Virus record (IMG/VR): IMGVR_UViG_3300020572_000005
Span: 50,199 to 114,198 of that record
Reading direction: 5' to 3' (one strand)
Source of the DNA: a virus
DNA length: 64,000 nt
Both the position numbers and the translations under genes were made by a program. This document shows, one piece after another, positions 35,988-44,716 of the stretch. The stretch's first letter is position 1; the number at the start of each line of letters is the position of its first letter. A model generated the notes under the pieces. It was not told the DNA's origin. It saw only the letters and a list, made by a program, of their open reading frames with translations, and did no database searches.

Positions 35988-38817
35988 GTTTGATGTATTT
36001 TATTCTGGAAAAAAGCCCAATTTGTTTGCGCATGAGCAGGCAGTAGATACCATTGAACAAGCACAACAGCAGAGTCGTACACGGTTCTTTTGGTTTGTAA
36101 ATTACTTATCGGACTACTCTGGCTTTGATTTTCTTTGGGAGCCAGTGCCTTGGCAAGCACACCAGCGACATGCCTGGGCAAGTCAACACCAACCAGATTC
36201 GGGCACATATCTTGTGCCTACAGTAGGCTACACAGATACAAACTATCACACCGATGTAGTATTGCAAAGAATCAACAATGAAGATTCATGGAAAATACAC
36301 GAAGCAATAGATCAAGAGTCATGGGATTGGTCCTGGCATCCTGATCCGGCAGAGCCTCCTTACATCTACGTGTTTGGTAATCAGTGGAACTTTCCTGAAT
36401 ACAAGGCCAGTGTAGAGTATGTTGTACCTGGAGCGACTGAACGCAAGTACATGGATCTAAAAACAACTAGACTACCGCTGCCGCAGTTATTTGCACATAA
36501 TCTAGCAGTGAGCAAGTTTGATTATTCGTGGGAACCTAATCCGTTTGATCCTCCTTATGTGTATGTGTTTGGCAATCAGTGGAACCCTGGTGTACTAGAG
36601 CCCACGATAATTTATACAGTACCCGGAGCAACAGAACACAAGTATGTAGATGACATTGTGGCCACTGTAGCATCCAGTCCTGCAGACTTTGATGTGTTGC
36701 ACGATATTGCTGACTTTGATTATTCCTGGAGACCCAATCCTACAGATCCAGATTACATATATGTGTTCGGCAATGAATGGCACACAGCAGAGATCATGCC
36801 CACAGTGGAATATCAAGTGGGCAGTGCCACTGAACGCAAATATGTAGAATACCCTCGAGCTAAACTGCCACAGCACCGCAATAATAAATGGCACACAGTA
36901 GAAGATTGTGATTGGAATTATTCCTGGATACCAGATCCAGGTGATCCTCCTTACACGTATGTGTTTGGCAATCAGCATTGGTCTGCTGAAATTATGCCTA
37001 CTGTCACATACACAGTTCCTGGCGCAACTGAACGCAAGTACATGGATTATCCACGTGCTCAACTGTTAGAAACACACCTACACTGGGACACTATTACACA
37101 TCATGACTATGAGTTTGATCGATCTTGGCGACCCGATCCTGGTGAGCCGCCTATGATATATGTGTTTGGCAACCAACACTGGCCTGCAGAGAAAATGCCC
37201 GTGTTGCGTTACTGTTCCGAGCCTGCGGATCAAGACTTGCCCATCAAGTACATGGACTACCCTCGAGCCACACTACTGCCCAACAAAACAATGTGGGTGC
37301 TACCTGAGGGTGTGCGTGAAGAACACGTGGACTTCTCTTGGGTTCCTGATCCTGGTGAACCTGCCTACATCTATCAGTTTGCTACACAGTGGCAAAAAAC
37401 CGGCGGCCCACAGTATCATGTGCCTGGTGCAACTGAAATCAAGTACCTTGAGCATGTAGAAATCAAAATTGAAACTACCACAGTTCCTATTGTGGAGATT
37501 GATCACTTGGATGGTAGTGCAGGTAACATTCCCGATACCGTCAAACGCATACGTTACTTTGACAACTATAGGGATACACTTGTACGTTTAGCCAAAAGTC
37601 TAGTTGGTGAGCATGAGTTTGTATGGGTATGTAGCAGTATTTGTGACTACACTGACTTTGACTTTTCGTGGCACCCGGAAAAATGGCAAAGCACTATGCT
37701 ACATGTATTTGCCTCCAATGAACAAAAGTTTGGAGATACATTCTACATGCACGTTCCTACATTTGCGGCTCGTGCAGAGAAGAAAGCCCTGTTGGAATGG
37801 TACAGCGTAAACTATGTGCCACGGATTCGTGTTTCACGCAGACCCATGCCTGTGATACAGCACACAGAAGACAGTCATGTAGATGCAGTCAAGAACGCAA
37901 CATGGTCAGGTCCATTGGCCACATTTACCACAACTGATTGTGTGTCGGATAATGTAGTCACAGTTCCGCTGTGGCGCACTGAAACCAAAACTATTGTGCC
38001 ATTGAGTAAAGGTGCTGCCAGTGTGATTGTTCCGCGAGTGGCAGTAGGTGATATTCGTACACAGTTATATGATTACCCGTACATTAATAAAACACAACGC
38101 ATGGGCAAAGAACATCCGTTGGACATTGTGTTTATAAGCAATGGCGAAAAGTATGCTGGTTTTCATGAACAACAGTTATATCGATCAGTACAAAGAGACG
38201 GGCTTGACTGCAATCACATACATCATTCTACAGGCGTAAACGGTCGAGTGGCAGCATACCAAGCAGCCGCCAGGTCAAGCACAACACCTTGGTTCTTTGC
38301 TGTGTTTGCCAAGCTAGAAGTTGATCCCAAGTTTGACTGGACATGGCAACCTGATCGTATGCAACAGGCCAAGCACTACATCTTTCACGCATACAATCCT
38401 GTGAATGGATTGACATATGGTCACCAAGCTATGATTGCATACAATAAGAAAATGGTGTTGGAGAACGTTGGAGCAGGATTAGACTTTACACTGGATCAAC
38501 CGCATGAAGTTGTGCCCGTGCTCAGTGGTGTAGCTAATTATAATGAAACACCTTGGACAGCTTGGCGCACTGCATTCCGTGAAGTGCTTAAATTAAAGGC
38601 CAGTCTGCCAGATGTAGAAAGTGAATACCGACTCCGTATGTGGCTCAGTAATGCTGGCGAAGTTCCAAATGCAGAATGGAGTCAGTGGGGCGCCGAAGAT
38701 GCAGTAGAGTACTACGACGAAGTAGGCGGCGACTTTGCGGCTCTAAAGAAAAGTTACGAGTGGACTTGGTTGGCCAGTTATGCGTTTATGCGACGCAGTT
38801 TACAACCTGATCGCTGA
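35986..38817 (+). CDS. 943-residue tandem-repeat protein with glycosyltransferase-like C-terminus
   Basis: Six clear copies of a unit of about 55-75 residues lie between residues about 110 and 490. Each has (F/W)D(Y/W/R)SW.P.P.(D/E)PPY.YVFGNQ, then (T/V)...VPGATE.KY(M/V)D(YPRA). Two looser copies flank them (FDFLWEPVPWQ near 45; FDFSWHPEKWQ near 560), and a last copy FDWTWQPDRMQ lies in the C-terminal domain. Residues about 700-943 match the 308-residue protein at 15896-16822 in block order (VNGRVAAYQAA, VNGLTYG, WTAWRTAFREV). I infer a degenerate GT-A chain or a long scaffold, possibly a substrate of the island. There is no signal peptide. It is transcribed divergently from 34872-35987. Confidence 0.7.
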   Translation: MFDVFYSGKKPNLFAHEQAVDTIEQAQQQSRTRFFWFVNYLSDYSGFDFLWEPVPWQAHQRHAWASQHQPDSGTYLVPTVGYTDTNYHTDVVLQRINNEDSWKIHEAIDQESWDWSWHPDPAEPPYIYVFGNQWNFPEYKASVEYVVPGATERKYMDLKTTRLPLPQLFAHNLAVSKFDYSWEPNPFDPPYVYVFGNQWNPGVLEPTIIYTVPGATEHKYVDDIVATVASSPADFDVLHDIADFDYSWRPNPTDPDYIYVFGNEWHTAEIMPTVEYQVGSATERKYVEYPRAKLPQHRNNKWHTVEDCDWNYSWIPDPGDPPYTYVFGNQHWSAEIMPTVTYTVPGATERKYMDYPRAQLLETHLHWDTITHHDYEFDRSWRPDPGEPPMIYVFGNQHWPAEKMPVLRYCSEPADQDLPIKYMDYPRATLLPNKTMWVLPEGVREEHVDFSWVPDPGEPAYIYQFATQWQKTGGPQYHVPGATEIKYLEHVEIKIETTTVPIVEIDHLDGSAGNIPDTVKRIRYFDNYRDTLVRLAKSLVGEHEFVWVCSSICDYTDFDFSWHPEKWQSTMLHVFASNEQKFGDTFYMHVPTFAARAEKKALLEWYSVNYVPRIRVSRRPMPVIQHTEDSHVDAVKNATWSGPLATFTTTDCVSDNVVTVPLWRTETKTIVPLSKGAASVIVPRVAVGDIRTQLYDYPYINKTQRMGKEHPLDIVFISNGEKYAGFHEQQLYRSVQRDGLDCNHIHHSTGVNGRVAAYQAAARSSTTPWFFAVFAKLEVDPKFDWTWQPDRMQQAKHYIFHAYNPVNGLTYGHQAMIAYNKKMVLENVGAGLDFTLDQPHEVVPVLSGVANYNETPWTAWRTAFREVLKLKASLPDVESEYRLRMWLSNAGEVPNAEWSQWGAEDAVEYYDEVGGDFAALKKSYEWTWLASYAFMRRSLQPDR

Positions 38818-39892
38818 TGTATTCAACTTCTAAGTCTGTTAGTTCGGGATAGATAGGCAGACTTAGTACACGACGAGCAAGACTAGAACTTGCGGCCAAC
38901 ATGTCTGGGCCAGGATATGCTCTATACAACGGTAGTTCGTGCAATGGGTTTATATAATGTACTCGTGTATCAATCTTGCGCAGTGCAAGATTTGCTCGTA
39001 GCGTATCACGTCCATCAACATCTATAACAAACTTATGAACAGCATGATTGTGTGCATTGGTATCGTTAATCAAACACCGTATGTCTGTATGTTTAAAACG
39101 ATCACGCCAATGATCTGCAATCTTTTGTCTACGTGCTTGCCAATAATCAATATGTCGAGATTTAACCAACATGTGCGCACAGTCCAGTTCGCTCATACGA
39201 CTGTTGGTACCTGGATTTCGATGTGTAGGTTTACCATTGTCTCGCCATGCTCGGGCATATTCTGCTAGATCCAAATTGTCTGTAACAACGGCACCACCAT
39301 TGCCATAACAAGCCAAGTTTTTCATAGGATCAAAACTAATTGCCGCACCACCTTTGCCTATTCTTGTGCAGTCAGCCGATAACCAATGTTGTGCGGCATC
39401 TTCGATTATAAGAGTATCATGTTGTACCCATTGATGCCAGGCGCGAACATCACCGTGATGCGTAACTGCGGCACCGTACAATCCAACCATTACAATTGCC
39501 TGATAACTTAACCCTGTTGGTATTGAATTAGTGTTTAATAAACCCTGCGCATCTGTATCAATGATGTGTATATCCCAGCCTGCACGTACGAATGCATTGG
39601 CAGTGGCCACATAGGTCATTGCAGGGATCAACACAGTGGGAGGATGCGGCACAGGAGATTCCATGGCCCAGTAATTGGCTAAGATTTCAAGTGCATGTGT
39701 GCCTGAATGGCAAGTTACAGCATAACGCACATGATTCTTTCGAGCAAGCCATGCTTCAAACTCCACAGTGTTGTTGCCGTTCATGAGTTGACCACTGCGA
39801 AGAACTTCGTCAGTCACATCTAGAATTTCTGTGCGGAGATTGTTATACTGTTTTTTTAAACCAGTAAACGGGATTGTAAGTCCAGTATTCAT
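38786..39892 (-). CDS. DegT/DnrJ/EryC1/StrS-type PLP aminotransferase
   Basis: ATG 39892 overlaps the upstream stop by 4 nt and is preferred to 39955. In the 368-residue product, IPFTGLKKQY opens the fold, EDAAQH at 164-169 holds the PLP-nitrogen Asp, and SFDPMKNLACYGNGG places K191 as the PLP lysine; NSRMSELDCAHM follows as in family members. The enzyme would transaminate a keto nucleotide-sugar to an amino sugar. The 3' end overlaps the convergent repeat-protein gene by 32 nt. The neighbouring epimerase supports nucleotide-sugar synthesis. Confidence 0.9.
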   Translation of the reverse strand: MNTGLTIPFTGLKKQYNNLRTEILDVTDEVLRSGQLMNGNNTVEFEAWLARKNHVRYAVTCHSGTHALEILANYWAMESPVPHPPTVLIPAMTYVATANAFVRAGWDIHIIDTDAQGLLNTNSIPTGLSYQAIVMVGLYGAAVTHHGDVRAWHQWVQHDTLIIEDAAQHWLSADCTRIGKGGAAISFDPMKNLACYGNGGAVVTDNLDLAEYARAWRDNGKPTHRNPGTNSRMSELDCAHMLVKSRHIDYWQARRQKIADHWRDRFKHTDIRCLINDTNAHNHAVHKFVIDVDGRDTLRANLALRKIDTRVHYINPLHELPLYRAYPGPDMLAASSSLARRVLSLPIYPELTDLEVEYISDQVVNCVA

Positions 39893-40068
39893 GCATTCTT
39901 TGCCCAGGCAATATACCCACCATTGGCATTGCTCCACGGGCAATACTGTTCCCACAATACAGTTGCTTGCTCTGGATTCTCTTTCATCAAGAGGTCTAGA
40001 CTATGCCTGGTCTTGTATCCATCAAGACTCCAGTCATGATTTTTCAATGCAGTTTCTAAGTCATTCAT
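39889..40068 (-). CDS. Small conserved protein between epimerase and aminotransferase, 59 aa
   Basis: The best start is ATG 40068 (MNDLETALKNHDWSLDGYKT), 11 nt after the epimerase stop; a longer frame from 40119 would run into the epimerase. The C-terminus ends WSNANGGYIAWAKNA. The protein is compact and acidic-to-neutral. It overlaps the aminotransferase start by 4 nt. No function recognised. Confidence 0.6.
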   Translation of the reverse strand: MNDLETALKNHDWSLDGYKTRHSLDLLMKENPEQATVLWEQYCPWSNANGGYIAWAKNA

Positions 40069-40079
40069 TTTGTTTATCT

Positions 40080-41048
40080 TTAAAAAGTAGTTTGCCAGTA
40101 GGAAGATTCGCTCAGCCACTTGTAGTAATTTTGGAATCCCTCTTCTACATCTACTCGAGGATCATATCCAAGCACAGTCCTTGCCTTCGTGATATTTAAT
40201 GCACCTCGACTGGGAAAGTCCGCATCCTTGTCACGACATTCTATTGTTCCTTTGCCAACAATTTTAACAATCATTTCTGCGGCTTCTAACAAACTCACTG
40301 AATGTGATTTGGTGATGTTGTAGGTCATATTTTTACTCATGATACGAGTTGCGGCAGACACAATGCCGTCGGCCGCGTCATCTACATAGGTAAAGTCTAA
40401 CGTCTCCCCTGCCCCATTAACTCGGAGAACGCTGCCTCGCATTGCTGTGAGCATAAATTTTGCAACAACTCGGTCCTCCACATCCAAGGGGCCGTATACA
40501 GCACTAGGCCTAATAATAGCGTAATCAAAAGCGCCGCGACGATGGTAGTCTTTGACAATGTCTTCTCCTGTTAATTTTAAGATGCCGTATTGGCCAATGG
40601 GTCGGCAATTGTAGTCCTCTTCAACTTGATCTTCAAAGTCGCCATACACCATTGAACTTGAGATGTATACCACACGTTCTACATTGTGAGTTTTGGCACT
40701 CTCACAAATGTTAATCAACCCCTCCATCATAACTCTAGCACCCCAAGCTGGATTGGCATTTACAACCTTTTGTCGGGGGAAACTTGCCATGTGTATTACT
40801 ACTTCTGGCTTGTGCTCAGCCATAACAAAGTCCATGTCACTGGCATCGGTAATATCGTATGGATAAATTTTGGTGTCTGGCGCAAGTTTTTTCATACGCT
40901 CGTGCATTAAATAGTCAATTTCTGATTGTGGAATAATACCATAGTTGGTTTTTGTATCCACAATTACAACATTGTCTCCTCGAGCTTGTAAACGTTGTAC
41001 CACGTTGTGACCAATAAGACCCAGGCCGCCTGTTACTAATATCTTCAT
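40080..41048 (-). CDS. NAD-dependent nucleotide-sugar epimerase/dehydratase (SDR)
   Basis: ATG 41048 has a strong AAGGAAAG ribosome site; the in-frame start at 41090 does not. The 322-residue product has the Rossmann motif GGLGLIG at 7-13 and the catalytic Y154-x3-K158 with S132 (YISSSMVYGD). The overall pattern, including HMASFPR and RPSAVYGP, fits extended SDR enzymes acting on UDP- or CDP-sugars. It is followed by the aminotransferase, so a 4-keto or 4-epi sugar is a likely product. Exact substrate unknown. Confidence 0.9.
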   Translation of the reverse strand: MKILVTGGLGLIGHNVVQRLQARGDNVVIVDTKTNYGIIPQSEIDYLMHERMKKLAPDTKIYPYDITDASDMDFVMAEHKPEVVIHMASFPRQKVVNANPAWGARVMMEGLINICESAKTHNVERVVYISSSMVYGDFEDQVEEDYNCRPIGQYGILKLTGEDIVKDYHRRGAFDYAIIRPSAVYGPLDVEDRVVAKFMLTAMRGSVLRVNGAGETLDFTYVDDAADGIVSAATRIMSKNMTYNITKSHSVSLLEAAEMIVKIVGKGTIECRDKDADFPSRGALNITKARTVLGYDPRVDVEEGFQNYYKWLSESSYWQTTF

Positions 41049-41059
41049 TTCTTTCCTTA

Positions 41060-41410
41060 TTATATTAGATGTTGTGCAAGTACCATGCAACTAATCCAGA
41101 CCCAAATTGTATTAAACCCTACCAAAGTTGGCAATGCTTTTTTATTGCTAGCCCAAATAAGTGTTAGACTTGTTGCTAGTGTAAAGAAATACAACCACCA
41201 AATAGTAATGCCAAAGATCAAGCCAGGAACAATAATGGTAGCTTTTGCCGCCCAACTTAAAAACTCTACAGTATTATAGTCAGTCCAATATTCTTTTGTA
41301 AACCACATGCCATAACATTCTTTAATCTTGACAAATGTGATATGTTTGTAGCTGATTAATATCAATACTGCCCACACAACTGTGCCAGCTAACATTTGAT
41401 TCTCACTCAT
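41060..41410 (-). CDS. Small membrane protein, about three TM segments
   Basis: A 116-residue hydrophobic protein with apparent membrane helices near residues 7-20, 55-75 and 88-113 and a charged loop (KIKECYGMWFTKEYW). It lies 11 nt upstream of the epimerase in the operon and overlaps the next membrane gene by 8 nt. It may help anchor or flip modified lipids, but no family is recognised. Confidence 0.6.
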   Translation of the reverse strand: MSENQMLAGTVVWAVLILISYKHITFVKIKECYGMWFTKEYWTDYNTVEFLSWAAKATIIVPGLIFGITIWWLYFFTLATSLTLIWASNKKALPTLVGFNTIWVWISCMVLAQHLI

Positions 41411-41936
41411 ATATTTTTCCTATTATAATTGATCCAATGAACATTCCTATAGCATACTCTGCCCATAGTAGTAAACTATCCGTCATATTATCCCATTGTG
41501 CGTAGCTAATCCAGTAACCGGCCATAATACAAGCAGGCAATAAGCTAGACATTCCTGCAATCATAACAATGATGTTGATACGGGTTGCATGATCCCAAAA
41601 GTAATTTAATGCCATTCCAAGTCCAATGGCTATTATAAAATCTGTTGTTGATGGCACAAAATTTTTAGTGAGCTCTGTGGCCAACACAACCGGAAACTGA
41701 TAAAAATACAACCATCCGACTACAATCAAAATTGACACGTATAGAATTAAATGTATTAAATTTTTTATGTTGTTTCTAACAGCACAAATTACAACTGCCA
41801 TTGGAAATCCGACTTTGCTAGCAAATACCAACAGCAAGGTATTATTAACAAACCCCCAACAACATCCGATACCACACAATATACACAGCAATATCTTGGA
41901 AGTCAACGACAAGTCGTCAAGTACCGTGAATTTCAT
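41403..41936 (-). CDS. Polytopic membrane protein, about five TM segments
   Basis: ATG 41936 overlaps the upstream TGA (ATGA) and is chosen over 41966. The 177-residue product has hydrophobic stretches around residues 15-55, 60-85, 95-110, 120-140 and 150-170. Aromatic and Gly residues are frequent, as in small transporters or integral host-membrane phage proteins. It pairs with the three-helix protein downstream. Function unknown. Confidence 0.6.
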   Translation of the reverse strand: MKFTVLDDLSLTSKILLCILCGIGCCWGFVNNTLLLVFASKVGFPMAVVICAVRNNIKNLIHLILYVSILIVVGWLYFYQFPVVLATELTKNFVPSTTDFIIAIGLGMALNYFWDHATRINIIVMIAGMSSLLPACIMAGYWISYAQWDNMTDSLLLWAEYAIGMFIGSIIIGKIYE

Positions 41937-42268
41937 GTTTTCTTTAAACTCCATTTTAGTGTCCAAAAAGTTTCGTGTTGTTCGCTAAGTCTGGCCATGA
42001 TACGATACAGGTGTCCGTAACTAGACATATCTGCTTGGCGAGTCCAGTAAGGTTTCTCCACAGCATGTTCCATGATAAATTTACCAGCATCGCTTTGCTG
42101 CCATTTCCATATGGGATCGGCTACCATGATGTCAGGATCTTCTACATCACCCATGCGTATCTCATGAACACACACGTCACGAAACTTTACGGCCCGGTCA
42201 TTGATAATTTTGACCTGTTCAGGTTGCCAGTGTTTGTATTCGTCTGGATAAGTGCTTGTTATTGCCAT
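41933..42268 (-). CDS. Conserved phage hypothetical protein, WKWQQSDAGKF type
   Basis: A 111-residue soluble protein with MGDVEDPDIMVADPIWKWQQ and EKPYWTRQADMSSYG blocks that I recognise as a pattern in T4-like marine phage hypotheticals. It starts downstream of a sigma70-like promoter (42274-42302) and ends overlapping the membrane protein start by 4 nt. No catalytic motif. Confidence 0.65.
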   Translation of the reverse strand: MAITSTYPDEYKHWQPEQVKIINDRAVKFRDVCVHEIRMGDVEDPDIMVADPIWKWQQSDAGKFIMEHAVEKPYWTRQADMSSYGHLYRIMARLSEQHETFWTLKWSLKKT

Positions 42269-42273
42269 ACACT

Positions 42274-42302
42274 AGTATAGCATGAGGATTAGTTTTTAGC
42301 AA
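42274..42302 (-). promoter_or_regulatory. Sigma70-like promoter TTGCTA-17-TATACT
   Basis: On the minus strand TTGCTA (42302-42297) and TATACT (42279-42274) are 17 nt apart, just ahead of the gene starting at 42268. The short distance implies a very short leader. Confidence 0.4.
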
Positions 42303-42981
42303 CCAAGTCGGCTGCCATTGGAAAGATTGCTGTAATGGCTAGAGCGCAAGCTCTTGCAATTTCCATGTGCTCTTTTTGTGTGCCATTGGCCGCACGTAGT
42401 TCAATGTAATGAATCCATGAACGTAGTGTACCATTCATGTACATACGGCTAATGGTAAGGCCTTCTGGTAGAACAGCACGGGCCTGTTCTTTGGCAATGC
42501 CATTTTTAATTGCCCAAGAGTATTCTTGTTTGACACTAAACAGCACACGCCGCTGAGCACGTTCCCATTCAAATGCAATTAACCGTTGCTGTTCATCTGA
42601 CAGATCTAGTTCTACACTGTTCTGACGATTCCGTGTGTCTTGGAATCGTGCTTCACGCAGAACGAACGCTTCGTCGAGTTCTTGTGTAGGATCAGCATAA
42701 CGCTGAGAGAACTCTTGAAAACTAAAACTACGATGACGTAAGATCTGTCTTGCAATATCACGTGTGGTTGTAATTTCCATACAGGCCGAAACCATTTCCA
42801 GTGGGCTCCAATGTTGGTGTCGAACTAGATACTTGATTAGTCGTTCGCTTGTTTCTGTGTTTAACTGATTGGCAGGATTGCTGACACGGGCGCAATACGC
42901 AATTAGTTCTTGCGCATCTGCAACACCCTGGTCAGCAAACTCCGTAGTCGGCTGACTGTACGATACGAGTTGAATTTTCAT
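42289..42981 (-). CDS. thyX: Flavin-dependent thymidylate synthase ThyX
   Basis: The ThyX signature RHRSFSFQEFSQRY is present at residues 82-95 of 230, the usual length and position. The enzyme methylates dUMP to dTMP using methylene-tetrahydrofolate, FAD and NADPH, supplying phage DNA synthesis. Its start overlaps the upstream oxygenase stop by 4 nt. Phage-encoded ThyX is common in T4-like phages of many bacteria. Confidence 0.95.
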   Translation of the reverse strand: MKIQLVSYSQPTTEFADQGVADAQELIAYCARVSNPANQLNTETSERLIKYLVRHQHWSPLEMVSACMEITTTRDIARQILRHRSFSFQEFSQRYADPTQELDEAFVLREARFQDTRNRQNSVELDLSDEQQRLIAFEWERAQRRVLFSVKQEYSWAIKNGIAKEQARAVLPEGLTISRMYMNGTLRSWIHYIELRAANGTQKEHMEIARACALAITAIFPMAADLVAKN

Positions 42982-43667
42982 TTTTGTTTTGGTAAAGTTG
43001 TCCAGGAAACAATGGCTCTTTTGTATTTAAGTCCATTGGCCAGAAAGTTGTCACTGGTGTGAAATTTTTTGCGGCTTGCGGCAAATAATGATCCCTTGGT
43101 CCAAGGAAAAATCTTTTCAATACTGAACCATTGGAAATCTCCCATTGGGATATGTGAAAAATATTTTTGTCGGGTTTCTTCAGTGATGTGATACTTGCCA
43201 GGTTGTTTCAATGGATGTGCATCCATGTAGTCTTGCGGAATATTGTTTTCGCTTTCCTGTTCAAACACAATAGTATTGCTATCAAATGTATCCAATGGGA
43301 TAATGAAAGTCCATGCAGGATCTGAATCAACTGGATTTGCTCTTAAATTTGAATGATCGTAATCAGTGTGTATGTTGTAAGGATTTACTGAATTGAATAT
43401 GTGAATCTGTTGCATAAACAAATCAGCACCAAAGTGCTCGGCAAACTTTGGTGCTAAAATGTCATGAATTATTTTGTTATCTTGATTGTAGAAATCAAAA
43501 TTGTAATAATTAGCGTACAAATATTTTTCACCAGGTTTACCACGAGGATGATCGCCTTCGTGATAACTATCGACCGGATCAACTGTAGTCATAACAAATT
43601 TTTCAATTGTTTCAACTTCTTTGTCAGACAGAAAATTATCAATAACTCTGGTATCAATATTTCGCAT
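42978..43667 (-). CDS. 2-oxoglutarate/Fe(II)-dependent dioxygenase-like protein
   Basis: This 229-residue protein has IHTDYDHSNL (H-x-D iron ligands near residue 98-100) and a distal KKFHTSDNF with a later KYKRAIVSWTT that could bind 2-oxoglutarate. The layout matches prolyl-hydroxylase-like phage proteins. The substrate is unknown; hydroxylation of a virion protein or of host factors is possible. It starts only 5 nt after a late-promoter-like TATAAATA, implying a leaderless transcript, and overlaps thyX by 4 nt. Confidence 0.75.
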   Translation of the reverse strand: MRNIDTRVIDNFLSDKEVETIEKFVMTTVDPVDSYHEGDHPRGKPGEKYLYANYYNFDFYNQDNKIIHDILAPKFAEHFGADLFMQQIHIFNSVNPYNIHTDYDHSNLRANPVDSDPAWTFIIPLDTFDSNTIVFEQESENNIPQDYMDAHPLKQPGKYHITEETRQKYFSHIPMGDFQWFSIEKIFPWTKGSLFAASRKKFHTSDNFLANGLKYKRAIVSWTTLPKQK

Positions 43668-43672
43668 ACAAA

Positions 43673-43680
43673 TATTTATA
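43673..43680 (-). promoter_or_regulatory. Late promoter TATAAATA 5 nt before a start codon
   Basis: Minus-strand TATAAATA is followed by TTTGT and ATG at 43667. It overlaps the 3' end of the upstream gene. The same layout recurs at 60356-60371. Confidence 0.55.
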
Positions 43681-43978
43681 ACCCATTTAGAATTTTATTA
43701 GTTTCGGGTTGAACAAGATTGGCCACAGCACCAACATCTACCACAAAGTCTATGTCGCGAATTTCGTCATCTAATTCTGCAAGGGTACGAGTCAACATCA
43801 CCTCAATCTCATCCACACTCATACCTTGCTTTTGCAGTGTAGACAAGTTAAACGTCTTCTGACGACCGCCGTGAAATTTAAGAATTACTTTCTTGATACA
43901 TTCTAACGGTACATCAGTTTTGGATACGTCGGCAATAATGTGTTCCCAAGCAGTCAGGAAGTCTTTATTGTGTTCCAT
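43676..43978 (-). CDS. Conserved phage hypothetical protein, 100 aa
   Basis: ATG 43978 (MEHNKDFLTAWEHIIADV) is preferred because an upstream in-frame start at 44011 would extend further into the neighbouring gene. Helices, a FHGGRQKTFNLSTLQ turn and a C-terminal VVDVGAVANLVQPETNKIL segment are seen. The block resembles small proteins of T4-like marine phages. It overlaps the upstream gene by 14 nt. No function assigned. Confidence 0.6.
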   Translation of the reverse strand: MEHNKDFLTAWEHIIADVSKTDVPLECIKKVILKFHGGRQKTFNLSTLQKQGMSVDEIEVMLTRTLAELDDEIRDIDFVVDVGAVANLVQPETNKILNGL

Positions 43979-44714
43979 CGGCAACAGCAGTCTTAACTTT
44001 GTTAGGGCCACGTGTGCGTTTTGCAGGCACAGCCGGCTCGGTTGCTACTGGTTTGCTTTTGCTTGGGCGACTAACTGTGGGATCCATGCGTTCAGCATCT
44101 TTCTTCATACGTGCCGCTTCTGCGATCATTGACTTGGCATTTGCTTCCATTACCTGTGCTTGTGACAACATGTTGGCAGCAATGTCGCGATCAGTCAACG
44201 CACCACCTTCACCGGCTCGCAGTACTGGAGGAGCAACATAACCAGGTGCTGACTTGGCAGCCTGTCCGGCTTTGTATTCTGCTTCTGCTTTGCGTTTGAC
44301 TTCTGGCGCTACCATTCCGCGGCTGGCATCATTTTGTGCCATACGCTTGATGGCTTCTTCGCCTTGCTTCATTTCATTCAACATCTTGTTGAGTTCATCT
44401 AGGCGAATTCTTGCATCGCCGGAAGGTGTAACAATGATGTCACTAGAACGTACCTTCTTGATCATGCGCTCTTGGTGCAGAGTTTCCAAGATAGGACGAC
44501 CATCTGGGAAGTAACTGCGATGTAGCGCATCGGCAAATTCTTCTGCTGATTGACCAATTGTACTTTCCAATACCTTTTGCACAGAATCTTGCCAGTGTGC
44601 CTGTAGCGTTTCGGGATAGACAACTAGACTCATGTGATCTTCTCCGGGTACCTGACGGAACAAAATGCAGACCTTACGGTCACCGTGTTTACCAACGTGT
44701 TTCATAAATGCCAT
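43965..44714 (-). CDS. Conserved phage protein with long charged helix, 249 aa
   Basis: The N-terminus (KHVGKHGDRKVCILFRQVPG) is a small beta-rich domain; residues about 115-215 are Ala/Lys/Glu/Met-rich with a strong helical or coiled-coil pattern (MLNEMKQGEEAIKRMAQ, AEAEYKAGQAAK, AARMKKDAERM). The C-terminal tail is basic and Pro/Lys-rich (KRTRGPNKVK). It lies in a run of small genes conserved among T4-like phages. It may be a structural, scaffold or nucleoid-associated protein. Confidence 0.6.
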   Translation of the reverse strand: MAFMKHVGKHGDRKVCILFRQVPGEDHMSLVVYPETLQAHWQDSVQKVLESTIGQSAEEFADALHRSYFPDGRPILETLHQERMIKKVRSSDIIVTPSGDARIRLDELNKMLNEMKQGEEAIKRMAQNDASRGMVAPEVKRKAEAEYKAGQAAKSAPGYVAPPVLRAGEGGALTDRDIAANMLSQAQVMEANAKSMIAEAARMKKDAERMDPTVSRPSKSKPVATEPAVPAKRTRGPNKVKTAVADGTQ

Positions 44715-44716
44715 TG

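Noticed and set aside
36272-37062. Minus-strand frames over the repeat protein and a possible CRISPR-like repeat pattern
   Set aside because: The DNA repeats follow codon-level protein repeats, vary in length and are not separated by unique spacers; no cas genes are present.
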